Positions 23,014 through 35,824 of a DNA stretch of 64,000 nt are shown here, piece after piece; position 1 is the first letter of the stretch, and each line of letters begins with the position of its first letter. The stretch covers positions 1-64,000 of the forward strand of contig NDFF03000018.1 of assembly GCA_002150815.3 (NCBI GenBank), read 5' to 3'. The DNA is from Grammothele lineata. Taxonomy: Eukaryota; Basidiomycota; Agaricomycetes; Polyporales; Polyporaceae. Position numbers and translations under genes: made by a program. Under the pieces are notes generated by a model, which worked only from the letters and a program-made list of their open reading frames with translations, was not told the DNA's origin and did no database searches.

Positions 23014-25019
23014 TCACGGGATGGTACTAAGGTCGAAATCGTCGAAGAGCGAGTCGTCCAGCGCAGCGTCGAATTCGTCTCGCTCCGGAGGCTCAGGTTT
23101 GGGCCTCTTCGCCGCCGGCTCGTCCTCCGACAAGGACGGGCGACGTCCCGATCCGCTAGAAGCCCCTGAGTTGTGCGCCTCGTCCCTAGACTCGACCTTC
23201 ACGAGCCCGTCCCTGAGATTGAACGGCGTCTCCGTCCCCGCATCCGCCGATCCCGATCCCGAACCTGACGCAGCGGGCCGGCGCAGGCCGAGTATAGTCT
23301 CGCAGCGGAGTTCCGCCCGCGCTCCCCACCCGTCCGCTTCGGGACGGAAGTCGCGGTAGAGCGCGAAACCGACTTTGTTCAGCTCTGCGGGAGAGTCGAA
23401 GCTGGCCGCGAGCAAGCGGAGGGCACCCAGGACGGCAGGGGCGGTCTGACGCAGCGCGCGGGAGACGTACGCGAACGCTGACGTGGGCGGAGTTGGCGTG
23501 CCAGAGCGCGGAGAGAAGGCGCGCCAGTGCCCGTCAGCGGTCTGAAAGAGGGGACTGGAGAAAGGGTGGTGGTACCCCGCGGGCCGCGGAAAAGAAGGTG
23601 GAGAGGTTGTGGAGAGATGGGGAAAGGGGGTATGGGCGGTGTGTACAAGCGAGAATGAGCGGTTAGAATGGAACGAGTGCGTAGGAGGAAGGTGATACAT
23701 GAGAACGGGACGGTCGGGGAGGGCGGGAGGAGGGAAATGGTGAGGTTGATGAGTTTCGGGCGTAGAGAGGCCGCAGCGGAAACGGAATTACGTACATGCT
23801 GTTGTTGAGGAGCACAGCGAAAACCAGGAAGGTCGATGCCCATATGGCAACGACGGCCAGGGTGGCGTGCGGGATGCATGAGCTCCTCCGTGAAACACAA
23901 GGGGTCGACCGTGAAGGACACAAGGGAGCAGAAGAGAAGGGAGTGCACCCACCGTCTGCCCATGAGCTCCACATACGGTTGGTTACCCGTACGGCTGGCC
24001 TCCATGCTCTTCTCCTTTCCGTTGGCGTAGAGACCAAGAGAGACGCCTTTCGTTATGGCGTTCATCTCCGTATACACAGAGGCTGGCGAAGGACGTCGGA
24101 AGAGATGAGCGTCCGATGCGATGCCGATGCGCTGCGCACAGCCCCGCTAGGCTGTCCGAGCAGCCCCGGGCAGGACTGAATGGGAGAACGGCGCACCTAT
24201 GCTAAGGGCCTCTTCACGTTCGAAGCCAAGCCGTTCTGCGACCACGAAGGCCCACGCCATCATGACGGGTGCGCGGTTGATCACCGCATACTTGGGCCGG
24301 ATAGCCTGGGGTAGCGGGGTCAGCTCCGGTTCAGTGAATAGAATGAAGATGAGGCTGAGGTGGTGCCGCGGCGCGGAGAGGGCACGTCCTCCTGCAGACG
24401 ACGTGCCCACACCGGGCTAGACAGACGGACCCTGACAGACTTGGCTGGGCTGACAGCGGGAGGCGCACCTCTTCGTCGAGTATCTCATTGAATTCAAGGC
24501 TACCATACGAGTCGCCCTCCTCGAATGGTCTGTCGGGGAGGAATTCGTTGAGGTCGTCATCTCGCTTGCGCTTCTTCGCCTTTGGCTTTGTCTGCAAAAT
24601 GCAAGGTCAAGGCTGGCATTAGGTTCAATTAGGTAACGGCACGGTCACTCGAGATGGACGTACCTCTAGTTTGTTTGATGACTTACTTGTTGAAGCCATG
24701 CTCTGTGTGCCACCTGCAATGCGCGGGCGGGGTTTCTCCTTGTAGCCTGTCTTGCGGACGGCAGCAAGGACGGATTTCCGGAGGTCTTTCTCTACTCCGG
24801 CTGATTCGAGCGAAAATTCAGACAGCGACGCGAGCTGCTGCGGCGTATTATACGCCTTGTATCTAATCATAAGTCAGCGCCGTTACCTCGTCGGTATATT
24901 AAATGTTGTATTGACATCTTCCCTGCTACGCTCATCGCTTTGGACGGCGCGATGTTCCCGTTTGTCAGCATCTTAATGAATGTTGGTAGTGGGATTTTGG
25001 CCGCAGACGCATCAGCCAT
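23014..25019 (-). CDS. Conserved-looking fungal protein of unknown function
   Basis: I cannot name a family. The ATG at 25019 gives MADASAAKIPLPTFIKMLTN, a helical N-terminal module continuing MSVAGKIYKAYNTPQQLASL across an intron. A basic linker KPKAKKRKRDDD could be a nuclear localisation signal. The core domain reads KYAVINRAPVMMAWAFVVAE and RLGFEREEALSI, then SVYTEMNAITKGVSLGLYAN and QPYVELMGRR. A final exon has PLFQTADGHWRAFSPR, FAYVSRALRQTAPAVLGALR and a disordered acidic tail with a second basic patch AAKRPKPE, ending DDFDLSTIP. The alternation of well-ordered helices and basic linkers suggests a nuclear protein. About five introns. Convergent with IDH1, divergent from APS1. Confidence 0.75.
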
Positions 25020-25304
25020 GGCTTGAGTCTCTTGTCTGGGAACGTTGTGGTTAACTCAGGCTGTGGTTCTGCCGAGCAACGACGCAGTCAGCTGTTGTCA
25101 CCGGTGGGAGGTGCGAAACGAGAGTCGCGAGCCAATGACGAACCGCTCACAGGTACAGCTCGTGATCGAGTTCCCCGAAAAGGCAGCAGATACTGCCATC
25201 TCTTGCCGCCGGTGCCGTGCTCACACCTGTGGTGCCTAGACACAAATCCAGACTCGTCCTCGCAGCTCACCGCCGTCTCGTCCGTCTTCACTTCCTTTAT
25301 CACT

Positions 25305-26146
25305 ATGATTAACTATATACTTCTCGTTTCCCGGCAAGGTTCGCTGGCTCTATCTTCCTAGACTGCGAACTATCCTGAAACAACCACAGGGAAAGTCCGT
25401 CTCGCGAAATGGTACACCACGATGCCCCAGAAGCAGAAGGCGAAGATCGTCAAGGACGTTACGCAGCTTGTTCTGGCGCGCAGGACACGCATGTGTAACT
25501 TCCTCGAATACAAGGGTGCGCTTTCCCGACCCGTCGCAGTAGGACCCTAGAACGCCAAAAGACTCACTCGGGAGATGTGGGGGACGTGCGCAGACACGAA
25601 GGTTGTTTATAGGCGATATGCGTCGCTCTTCTTCGTCTGCGAGATCAGCCAGGGGGACAATGAGTTGGTGACGTTGGAGGTTATCCACCGGTATGTCGAG
25701 GTCCTAGATCGATACTTCGGGAACGTGAGTGCTGCTCGTGCCGACAGATGGCTGCATATTACTGACGGTGTTGGGCAGGTATGCGAGCTTGATTTGTACG
25801 GCAACAGCCCTTGGTGCATCACATCATTTGAACTCACGGTGAGCAACGTTCGTACAGGATCTTCAACTTCCAGAAGGCATACGCTGTCAGTTCTATTTCA
25901 TACACTTGGCCATCCGCTAGATTCTGACCGAGAACTCAGATTCTGGACGAGCTCATCATCGCTGGAGAACTGCAGGAGTCATCTAAGAAGTCGGTCCTCC
26001 GAGTGGTACGTATCTCGTCGCGACGGTTGAGCTAACCGTGCTGAAGGCACACTACCTAGGTCACTCAAGCCGACGGCATCGAAGAGCAGGAAAACAGCGA
26101 GGATACAATGGCACGATTGGGCAGTCTCGGATCAAGGGGTCCATAG
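25305..26146 (+). CDS. APS1: Clathrin adaptor AP-1 complex, sigma subunit
   Basis: Small adaptin of the AP-1 coat at trans-Golgi and endosomes. The longin-fold sequence is unmistakable: [12 protein letters not shown] joined to [19 protein letters not shown], then [100 protein letters not shown]. This assigns it to AP-1 sigma rather than AP-2 or AP-3. Six or so introns of 50-85 nt lie between short exons. The C-terminal tail after the sigma core is short ([20 protein letters not shown]). Divergent from the unknown gene across 285 bp. The 3' end faces REX3 across 209 bp. Confidence 0.95.
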
Positions 26147-26355
26147 AGCGCGTTTCTTTTCAGTCTGTACATACGCCGGCGTATATTATTTTCCTTCGGA
26201 TGGATATTGTGTATTTGTACTGCGGTGTGGGAGTGAGGTACGTGAGCATGGATGGGGTATCGCTGATACACGAGGATGCAATGACGAAGAGATGAGGCAG
26301 TGGTAGCTATAAGGGTCGCAGTGGTGTAGGAAGGGATCAAGACGTAAGAAGAGAG

Positions 26356-28288
26356 CTACGCGGGGTCTGAGATAGGAGGCGGCTTGGGCTTCGGTTTTGG
26401 TCCATTTACGAGACGCCATCGGACGAGGTCCAGAGTCGCCACGGAATCTTCAATAGAGCTGTGTCCTGCCGCGCCAGCCGCTTGGATTGTCTGTCCAAGG
26501 AACTCCTTCGCTCTGTGAAGACAACAGACTTAATTATACGGCAACATCGTATGTAAGGAGAGACTAACAGGGATCGGAGAGCACGCCTGTATGGCGGGCC
26601 TTGTGTGTGAGGGAAGAGGACGATCGTATCGACGCATCGATGATGAATCATTCGCAATGTCTTCAAGTCGTTCTCCAACGCATGCCCAATGATAACAGTC
26701 TGCGAGTTGATGAGACTATCCAAAGACTTTCGGATGGAAGCAAGAGGCAATACTGCAGTGGCGTAGTTGTCGGCGTTGACACCCGAGAAACGCGTGTTGA
26801 AGTCTCTACGACCGGGGTCAATACGGCATGAACGGAATAGGAGACTCTAGCCTTACATTACTTCAACACCTTCGTCCATGCGGACGAACTTGTCCAACAG
26901 CTCTTTACCGGCCGCGTCCACGACAGACACGCGCGCGACGCGCATACCCCCGGTGGTGTAAATCATCTCACAGTCTAGTGCTACGACATCCAGCGCGGTG
27001 TCCTCGTCAGAACCGATGTCACTTGAAGGGCGAGTTGGGGTAAACGCATGCCGACGATGCAAGGCCTCCGGATCTGTCTCATAGAATACATGTGGGCCAA
27101 CTTCGCACCCCTCTTCGTCGACTGTGCGAGAGCAACAGGTATACACGCGCCTCTTCTCTCCTGCAACGGATAGAGTGAGAATCTACGCATACGTCTCTAG
27201 ACGAAGACAGCTTACCATTTGCCTTTGACGAAAAGGCTTTACCCCAGTGAAACCTGCATTGGTCCGCATCATCTCGTCGTTTAACCACAAATTTTTGTGT
27301 GCACCGCTCGCAAGTCATGATACCACCTTCTTCGTGGGGTTTGTTTCCACCGGGTCCCGGAGGAATCTCCACGACGTATCCCCACTGTTTCATCTGGTCC
27401 ATAGTGAGGAGATATGGTTCTAGTTGCCCCGCCGTAAGCCGGAGTGCTGCTATCTTCTTGCGTGACTCTGCCCTGGCTAAGACTTGAGATTCCGTTCCAA
27501 CAGACTCGTGTGATACTGAATCAGGTTTTGACCGTCTCTTGATGGCGGCGACAGATTGGATCGCGGCCTTAATCATTGTCAGACAACGTCAGCACCACGT
27601 AGATTACAGACAAACATTACGATAAGTCAGCTTATTAGATTTGCTGTACACCTCTTCCTCTTGTTGGAGAGCGTGCTCAGCCGCGATGGTGGGGTTCGCC
27701 TTGAGGATCTTTCCGTAGAGGTCCAAGAAATGCTCGTACAATGTCTTTAACATTGCCTATTCCCGCAGTCTTTAACGGAACGCATGAGCGGACGAGGAAT
27801 ATACTGTACAGACCTGGCGAACCGGTAATGCGACCTGAGACTGCGCGGCATTTAGGCGTAGGATGGGTACGCCGTCCTTATGGCTACTCATCAGCCTGTG
27901 AATAGTTCAAAGACCTTGCGGTACGCACCGAGTTCGTCTGCGGCCCTGAGGACACTGCCGTTCTCTGTAGGTGGCTTACCCGTTGGAACTTCTTCGGTGG
28001 TTCAGAGTTGCCCGTACCGTTGCCGGCTCCACCCGCGCGTAGAGGAGAACTTATTGGACGTTTTGTTGGAACGGACGTCGAAGGTCCCGCTATTGGCTGT
28101 GGCGTAGTGGGCTTCGAGCGAGCGGGAGGTGTAGGTGGGGCAGAGCTAGCGCTTCTCGCCTCGACAGGTACCGGAGTGACCGGGATTTCGTTGAGGTCTG
28201 GACGATGAGAGAACAGACAAATCGCTCTTGTACAGTGTGGCCTGTCTGGGCACGGGAGCGCTTGGAACAGGCCGAGAGTCGGGAACAT
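26356..28288 (-). CDS. REX3: RNA exonuclease REX3-like, DEDDh family
   Basis: 3'-5' exoribonuclease of the Rex1/Rex3/REXO group, acting in maturation of small stable RNAs. The N-terminus has a CCCH-type finger (PCPDRPHCTRAICLFSHRPDL), then a Pro/Ser-rich linker, then a helical part (KKIAALRLTAGQLEPYLLTM). A C4/C3H-like finger follows (MTCERCTQKFVV..CRFHWG). The nuclease has ExoI VVALDCEMIYTTGG, ExoII IIGHALENDLKTLRMIHH, and ExoIII HSSIEDSVATLDLVRWRL, so D, E, D, H and D are all present. The frame closes at 26356 after PPPISDPA. The finger-plus-nuclease order fits Rex3 rather than Rex4. About eight introns. Divergent from LAG1 across about 400 bp. Confidence 0.9.
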
Positions 28289-28691
28289 GTCTCAAGCGAG
28301 TGTGAACAGGGTCGAGGACAATTCGACAACACAATGCGGCTGGTAGCTACAGTCGACCTTGCTTAACCGTGGCTGTTGACGCAGGAGAACGTGGCAAGGG
28401 ATGATTAATCTCGCTTTGTTGACCCTTAGTCGCCCGTCGTGATCGCTAGTAGGGAGAGGGAACAGAGACAACAGCCGATCTGAACGCTAAGAGCAAGATG
28501 CATGAGACGCGCCGTAGCGTGACGCGAGGTATCGGACGCGGTTGGACGCGGTCCGCATCGCGGGCGCTTACGCGTCCCAAGGCGCGTGCCAATGCTGGAT
28601 GTGCCTCGTCATAGCACACTCAAGCTCAAGTCCCCTGCTTCTCCTCGTACATACACATTGACCGCTCGCTCACGCCTACGCTACGACCGCC
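28289..28691. other. Divergent promoter region, REX3 / LAG1
   Basis: 403 bp with no gene. It must hold both promoters. The right part is pyrimidine-rich just before the LAG1 ATG. Confidence 0.5.
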
Positions 28692-30505
28692 ATGCCGCGC
28701 TCTCCAGACGGAAAGCGCAAACCTCAACCTATCCAGACCTTCACGGAGAGAATCGAGTGCGTCCCCATCCTGTTGGTTCGCTCTACAGACCCTACTAACA
28801 TTTTACCGCTAGAGATGATCCTACCCACCATCTCACAGGACCGCTCAGACCACAGACGTGATTTTTTCCGTTCGTTATAGCGTGAAGACATTACAAACTG
28901 AGTTCAATACCAGCCCTCTTGGCACGGAGTCCGCTCCTTCATCTCCTATGCCCCGTCCTCCGCACAAGGGCGGCCCGCCTCCGGTAGCCCGCTGGTCCTC
29001 CCAGTCGCGGGGATTTTTGAATGACCTTATTACCCTGAGATGGATTGTGGTGCCAGGTACGTCTCCTCTTCGTATCGAGAAAAACACATAATCATGCTCT
29101 CATGCTAGCATCTTCGCTGAGGATCCTCCTCATGGCGTTTGTACTTTGGTGCAATTGGGAGCTAGTATCTCCTTATGTAGCAGAGGGCGTTCCAAACCCA
29201 TTCCGCCCCCTTTTGTTTATCTCCCATCGCGTTCCCGGCTCCTCAGACAGCGACCCGCGCTACCAAAAGGGCTGGCTCGATCTGGTGTTCATCGCCTACT
29301 ATTTTGTCTTCTGGTCATTCATCCGCCAGAGTCTCACCATCTACGTCTGCAAGCCGATTGCCCGCCATTTTGGGCTTAAGAAGGAAGCCAAGCTGGACCG
29401 TTTCGGTGAACAAGGATACGCTTTTGTATACTTCGCGGTCATGGCTGCTTGGGGTGTTGTAGGTCTACCTCGTGGTTTGATCGCATATAGCTTCTCATGC
29501 TACTCCTCCATAGCGCGTCATGGGTCAACTTCCTACCTGGTGGTACCGTACCGAGTACTTTTGGATAGGTGTGTCCCTTGAAGAGATATTGGTAAATTTG
29601 GCTGATGCGTCTGTAGATTACCCTCACTGGGAAATGAAGCCCGAGCTTAAGGCCTACTACCTCGTTCAGACCGCGTACTGGTTACAGCAATTCGCTGTGC
29701 TTATTCTCGGACTCGAGAAGCCCCGTAAAGATTATTTTGAATTGGTCATCCACCACTTCGTCACTTTGTGGCTTGTCGGGTCTGTGTGATCGTCTCAAAT
29801 TGTGAATGCTTCACTCATTCCACTCTCAGCTGGAGCTACCTCATCAACCTCACTCTCATTGGCAACGCCGTCTATCTCAGCATGGACCTTCCGGACACCT
29901 GGTTGGCGGTACGCTCACTACCCGCAGCATATAACGTCGCGTGTACTGAATGACGGTAATTCAGGCACCCAAATTGCTCAACTACCTGCAGCTCGAAAGA
30001 GCTAAAATCATCGTCTTCTCTATGTTCCTCTGCATTTGGAGGTACGTCATCAGGTCCCTCTTCTCCAAATTAACTCTGATGAACTATTCGCACAATAGTT
30101 ATTTCCGTCACTGGCTTAATTGGGTCATCTTGTACTCTGTATGGTTCGAGTTTGATCTCATGCCGTACGTACAGCCCCTTCAAACATTGTTGGGTGTGAA
30201 ATACTGAGTTTCTTTACCTTAGTGAGACGTCAAAGCGGTGGTCACCCGAAGACGGCGTATGGATGGTCTGGTGGATGAAGTATCAGGTCTTCGCGCCGCT
30301 GGTGCTTTTGCAGCTGCTCAACCTCTTTTGGTATGTGCTTATTTGGCGTATTGCCTATCGGTGAGTTCTATGTTTGGTTTCACCGCACGACTACACCTAA
30401 CGCATCGAATGGTTTAGCGCCGTCGTCTCTTCCAATGTTACGGACGTACGTTCGGACGACGAGGATGACGGCGAGCCTGACGATGATGATGAGAAGGATG
30501 ACTAG
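28692..30505 (+). CDS. LAG1: Ceramide synthase (Lag1/Lac1, TLC domain)
   Basis: ER multi-span acyltransferase that N-acylates sphingoid bases. The N-terminus is a Pro/basic cytosolic tail (MPRSPDGKRKPQPIQTFTER). Membrane segments and TLC-domain landmarks follow: WIVVPASSLRILLMAFVLWC, LVFIAYYFVFWSFIRQSLTI, FAVMAAWGV, TEYFWIDYPHWEMKPELKAY and YLVQTAYWLQQ. The Lag1 motif region LVIHHFVTLWLVGWSYLINL holds the catalytic His pair. GNAVYLSMDLPDTWLA and FWYVLIWRIAYRAV follow. The C-terminus is strongly acidic (DDEDDGEPDDDDEKDD), typical of fungal Lag1, where casein kinase 2 sites lie. About seven introns. Intact frame. The second intron runs to about 28918, giving Q-TPLGTES. Confidence 0.92.
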
Positions 30506-30770
30506 GAAGATAACGAAATAAAACCCGAACACGGGATGTGCAACAGAGGGTGAATATAGTGCTCTTTTTGTTGTAGAGTTCATTGGGCACTCGAGGCTAG
30601 TGCCGATGTACATACGTGATATCGTTCCATCCCCTCAGAATAGCGTACATATACCATGTAACGAAGATCTCCGTTCCGATATTCCCCATCTGAGTCGAGT
30701 GTAGCTACGAACACAGCACATAATCCATGACGAGGTAAACACAACTGACTACGTCAACGATGCATCTAAT

Positions 30771-32546
30771 TCAAACCTCCAAAGCTGCACCCCCTTCCGC
30801 ACCGTTCTCCTCCTTGTCATCGTCCGTGGCAGGCACGATATGGCGGGTGCTCCCGGCGGGGAAACCGAATAGGCCCTCCATGTCGGACAGATCCTCGTCC
30901 TCCTCCCATTCGTGGAACTGCACCTTGGGCTGCTGGGCCGCGGTGCGGTTCGGCCAACGCGCCTCGCGCTGCTGGTCGACCGGGTCACCCGACGCCATGG
31001 CGATCATCGCATCGAGTGTGTACTATGTAGGCAAAGAAAACGAGGTCAGCCCATACGTTGTCCGAAGCTGCACAGGAGGCACTCACATGGGCGTCGTTGC
31101 CGGCATTGTGGAGGTACTGTGTGGGGATCTGGAGGTGGCGGCAGACACGCTCGAGCGAGCGCGTGTTGCCGGACTCGCCCTCGAGCGCGGCGAAGAGGTC
31201 TGCAGTGTCGACTACGTAGACCTCGCCCGTCTGCGGGGCGTCGGTAAGCACTTCGATGCGCTCGAGCGCACGGACCGCGTCTGACTTGAGGTACCTGTGC
31301 GGAACAAGTAGAGCGTTAGAAAGTGTGAAGTGACGGTCTCAGATGGGGTCTCACTTGATGTCCTGGCTGTTGTCGTGGAAGACGAGGAAGAGGGGGCCCT
31401 CCCGCTTGTTGTCCTCGATGAGCGCGCATATCCGCCTCTTGAACTCGTGCTTGTCTACGATCTCGCTCTGGCCGAAGTTATAGTACTGGCCACAATACCG
31501 TCAGTACTCTTACACAGTTCACGCATGTAGGCCACCCGCACCTCCTTGTGGTTCGGCACGTACGTCTGTGAGAAGTGCCTCCGCTCTTTGACGATGAGGT
31601 GACCGTGCTCGAGCGCCGGCCCCTGCGAAACGTCCGCGCCCGCCGCGCTCACGGGCCAGCGCGCGGTGCTCCACCCGAACTCGGTCAAGAGCGTGTGGTC
31701 GCGGTCCCAGGCCTCAAAGTCCATCGCGACCCACGTCCCAAGACGCGCGGCCCAGAGCGTGCGCACGCGCTCGAACGTGAGCCGGCGGAGCGCGAGCAGC
31801 CCGCCCGTGCCCTTGAGGCGCTTGTTGTTCTTGTCGATGTTCTTCGCGTCCGAACCGAAAGGGAGGGAGCTGCAGTCAGCACCTGCGTCAAGGCTGCCAC
31901 GGCGGGGCTTGCCCCTGCCCCCGCGGCGGCGACCACCGCGGTGTCGCCGGGCGCGGGCGGAGCGCGGACGTACTTTGATGGAGCGCTTGAGGACCTGGTC
32001 GTCGCTGTACACGTTCGGCGAGCAGTTACGGAGGTCCTCGGCGCGGATGAGATATTCGCTCGAGGGGATCGGGATGGGCGTCTTCGTGAGCCCGCACGCG
32101 TGCAGGAAGTACCGGATGTACTCGACCTGTGCGGAAGAGAATAGCAAACGCATCTCGCCGTTCTCGAACGTGCCTGCGTCCGAGGCATCAGCATTAGTGC
32201 GCTGCGGTGGCGATTCGGAGGCAGGCAGGCGAGGGAGAAAGAAGGGGCACGGGGCTGCGCCACTCCGTGCACCGAGCCACTCGAACTTACCGAGGTAGAG
32301 CTCGATGCCATTGACGCCTGGCTTGCGGAGAGGGTGATCGGGGTGGACGAGCGCGGTGTACGCGATGAGGGCCTTGAGTGGGCTCACATCGTCGGGATCG
32401 GGGAGGGCTGTATGCCTGACGTGCCACAGAGTGAGCGAGAGCTGGGCCCGCGCCGCATAATGTACACGGGAGGCGCACCATTCGTAGAAAATATCCGTGA
32501 ACCGGTAGTAGCCGACGGTTCCTTGTGCAATGCCAGAGGTTGCCAT
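30771..32546 (-). CDS. Gfd2/YDR514C-like protein with DEDDh nuclease-like domain
   Basis: The C-terminal half is an RNase H-fold of the Gfd2/YDR514C type: AMDFEAWDRDHTLLTEFGWS (motif I, D and E), LFLVFHDNSQDIKYL (motif II, D), and LHNAGNDAHYTLDAMIAMAS (motif III, H and D). All five catalytic positions of DEDDh exonucleases appear present. The N-terminal half (MATSGIAQGTVGYYRFTDIF, YEWCASRVHYAARAQLSLTL, VEYIRYFLHACGLTKT) looks like a separate helical domain. A low-complexity, Arg/Gly-rich stretch around 31990-31880 may be partly intron. The C-terminus is acidic (WEEDEDLSDMEGLFGFP). Biochemical role unproven. Yeast Gfd2 is linked to mRNA export. Convergent with LAG1, divergent from the CENP-A gene. 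Confidence 0.8.
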
Positions 32547-33132
32547 ATTGAAGACTTAGAGCAGACGAGGATTCTGGGGCGAGTACGAATGGAGGCGACG
32601 ATGGTGGCAAGAGAGAGAGGCGAGGCGATTACCGCAGTTGCTGCAGCCATCGACAAAAGGCCGTGGTGCTTCGACCAGTTGCACGCGTCTGAGCGCCTTA
32701 TAGAAAACGAGGATCATATACAGCTGCGGCAGTTGCGTAAAGGCACACAGACAGAACGGTGCAGAACGTGTCGATAGATAATGTGAGCGAAAACATATCG
32801 CAGACCATGGAGGAAGGATAGAAGAAAACGACACAGATCGAGCAAACAAGCCAGACGCTCCAGGTCAGGTGCACCGTGTCAGACTCGAAAGCCCGATTGG
32901 ATCTCAACCGCGTCCCGGGCGCTTGCTCACGCGACGCGTCCTCGAGCTCTCTTGCACATTCTCTCCTGCCACTGCTCCTACTGCGAAACCTTCACGATCA
33001 CGACCTCTTCCTCCTTCCCGAAGTCTTCATAGTCCTTCTACCCACCGTCAAACCCAACATATTAACCCGCGGCCCGTTCCCCCTTCTTGGCTTCCACCGT
33101 TCCTTCCAACCACCATCTCTGCTGTCCACGAC
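32547..33132. other. Divergent intergenic region, Gfd2-like / CENP-A
   Basis: 586 bp. The right half has a C/T-rich leader (about 32950-33120) typical of fungal transcription starts before the CENP-A ATG. No gene seen. Confidence 0.45.
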
Positions 33133-34395
<1,263 letters not shown>

Positions 34396-35824
34396 TTGAG
34401 CAGCCGCGTTGTGGCGTTCTTGGGGGCTCCGTAACGTTCGGCCGAAACGGCAATATGCTCGCGCCGTTGGGACTAGCGGGACGTATGACCGTGCTCCGTT
34501 TTCTGTGCTCTCGAGTTTTGTTACGATCAGTGTTTTTTCTGTTTACGGTACAACTAGCCATCACACCATCCGACCGCGACACCCCCTCCTCGACCCGGAT
34601 CCGTCTACAGCCATGATGAGCCATGCATGTACTTGTTGATCATGTTGATAATAACGACATCAGGCCTGGCGCGCCCGAGTATGCTCCAAGCAGGGACGAC
34701 GGAAGACGTCGGATAGTTGGGCAGTGTGCGATGACGTTGAGCATGGAGACGGCTGCATGGTTGTCGGACGTGAGAGGAATAAGGCGAGCGTGTCAGGCAA
34801 GGGTGGCCCTGTGAATAGAAGAAGGCAGGAGGAAGTGATGGGTTGGCCGAGGGTGAGAGATGAAGCGTGTCTGCGAGCGGGCTAGAAGGCGTCGGAGGGG
34901 GGCTGGGAGGGGAGGATGATGTCATCCAGGGCCTTCCAGGAACACCAGGACGGGGTACAATGCGGTGTTGGGCGAGCTGGCGTGCTTTGTGGGGCGGATG
35001 GGCAGAGGATAGTGGGGCAGAGGACTGTCGCGAGGCGGCGGGGCACGGTAGCGAGGCGGGGGCGGGTGGGAAATGGAGGGGAGAATGAATGGGAGATGAG
35101 GCTCGGACGCAGAGGCGTCGAATAATGCCAGGCGGCGGATGGCGGCGGGAGGACGTCGGACGCAAGCAAAAATAAAGTGCGGGGTGGGTGATGGCTAGAG
35201 GAACGTCGGCGCGACGGCGCAGGTGGGCTCTGGTTGGCTGGCTGGGCTGGGCTGGTGGGCCGGGAGCCGAGGGCCGTGGCAGAGAGGGCCGAGGAGAAGG
35301 CCAAAGAGTGGCCAAACGCGCGAGCACACTGCGAGCACTGGGCGAGCGCGGGCCGCGGCGAGTGGACGGCCGGGGACGCCCGTGCGTGGCGGAGAGGCGC
35401 CGGTGGCCGTGGCTCAGGCTGGTCTTCGCCGTCGCCATCGAGCGCCGACGTGCTCTGCGCGGGCGGTCTTCTGGCCCGGCCTGTCTGCCCGTCCCGTCGG
35501 TCGCCCTCCCTTTTCCCCCCGCGTCCGTCGCGTCCACTCTCTCCGGTCTCTCTCCGGTCTGTGTCCTCCTCGGCCGGCCACCGTCCCCAGACACCCCCCG
35601 CCCGTCCTGGTTCCTCTTCTCCTCCACCTTCCCCCCGCCCCGTCCCGCCTTGCCGGCCAGTCCTCCCCCCCGACCAACGAACAACCAACCAGTCTTTCCG
35701 CTTCCTTCCCCACACTTCCGCCACGACCTCCCGACCTTTCTCGCGCCCTCCGATGCTCTCTCTCGCCTCCTGATCTCCCTCATATCCTGCCCCGTTCTCT
35801 CGCTCTCCCCACGCCGTCCCGCAC
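34396..35824. other. Intergenic, 1.4 kb upstream of the 955-residue gene
   Basis: The right part (about 35480-35820) is strongly C/T-rich on the plus strand, typical of a long 5' leader. Long open frames exist on both strands (for example minus 34605-35975, 456 codons), but they are Arg/Ala/Gly/Pro low-complexity and result from GC-rich, stop-poor DNA. Confidence 0.45.
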
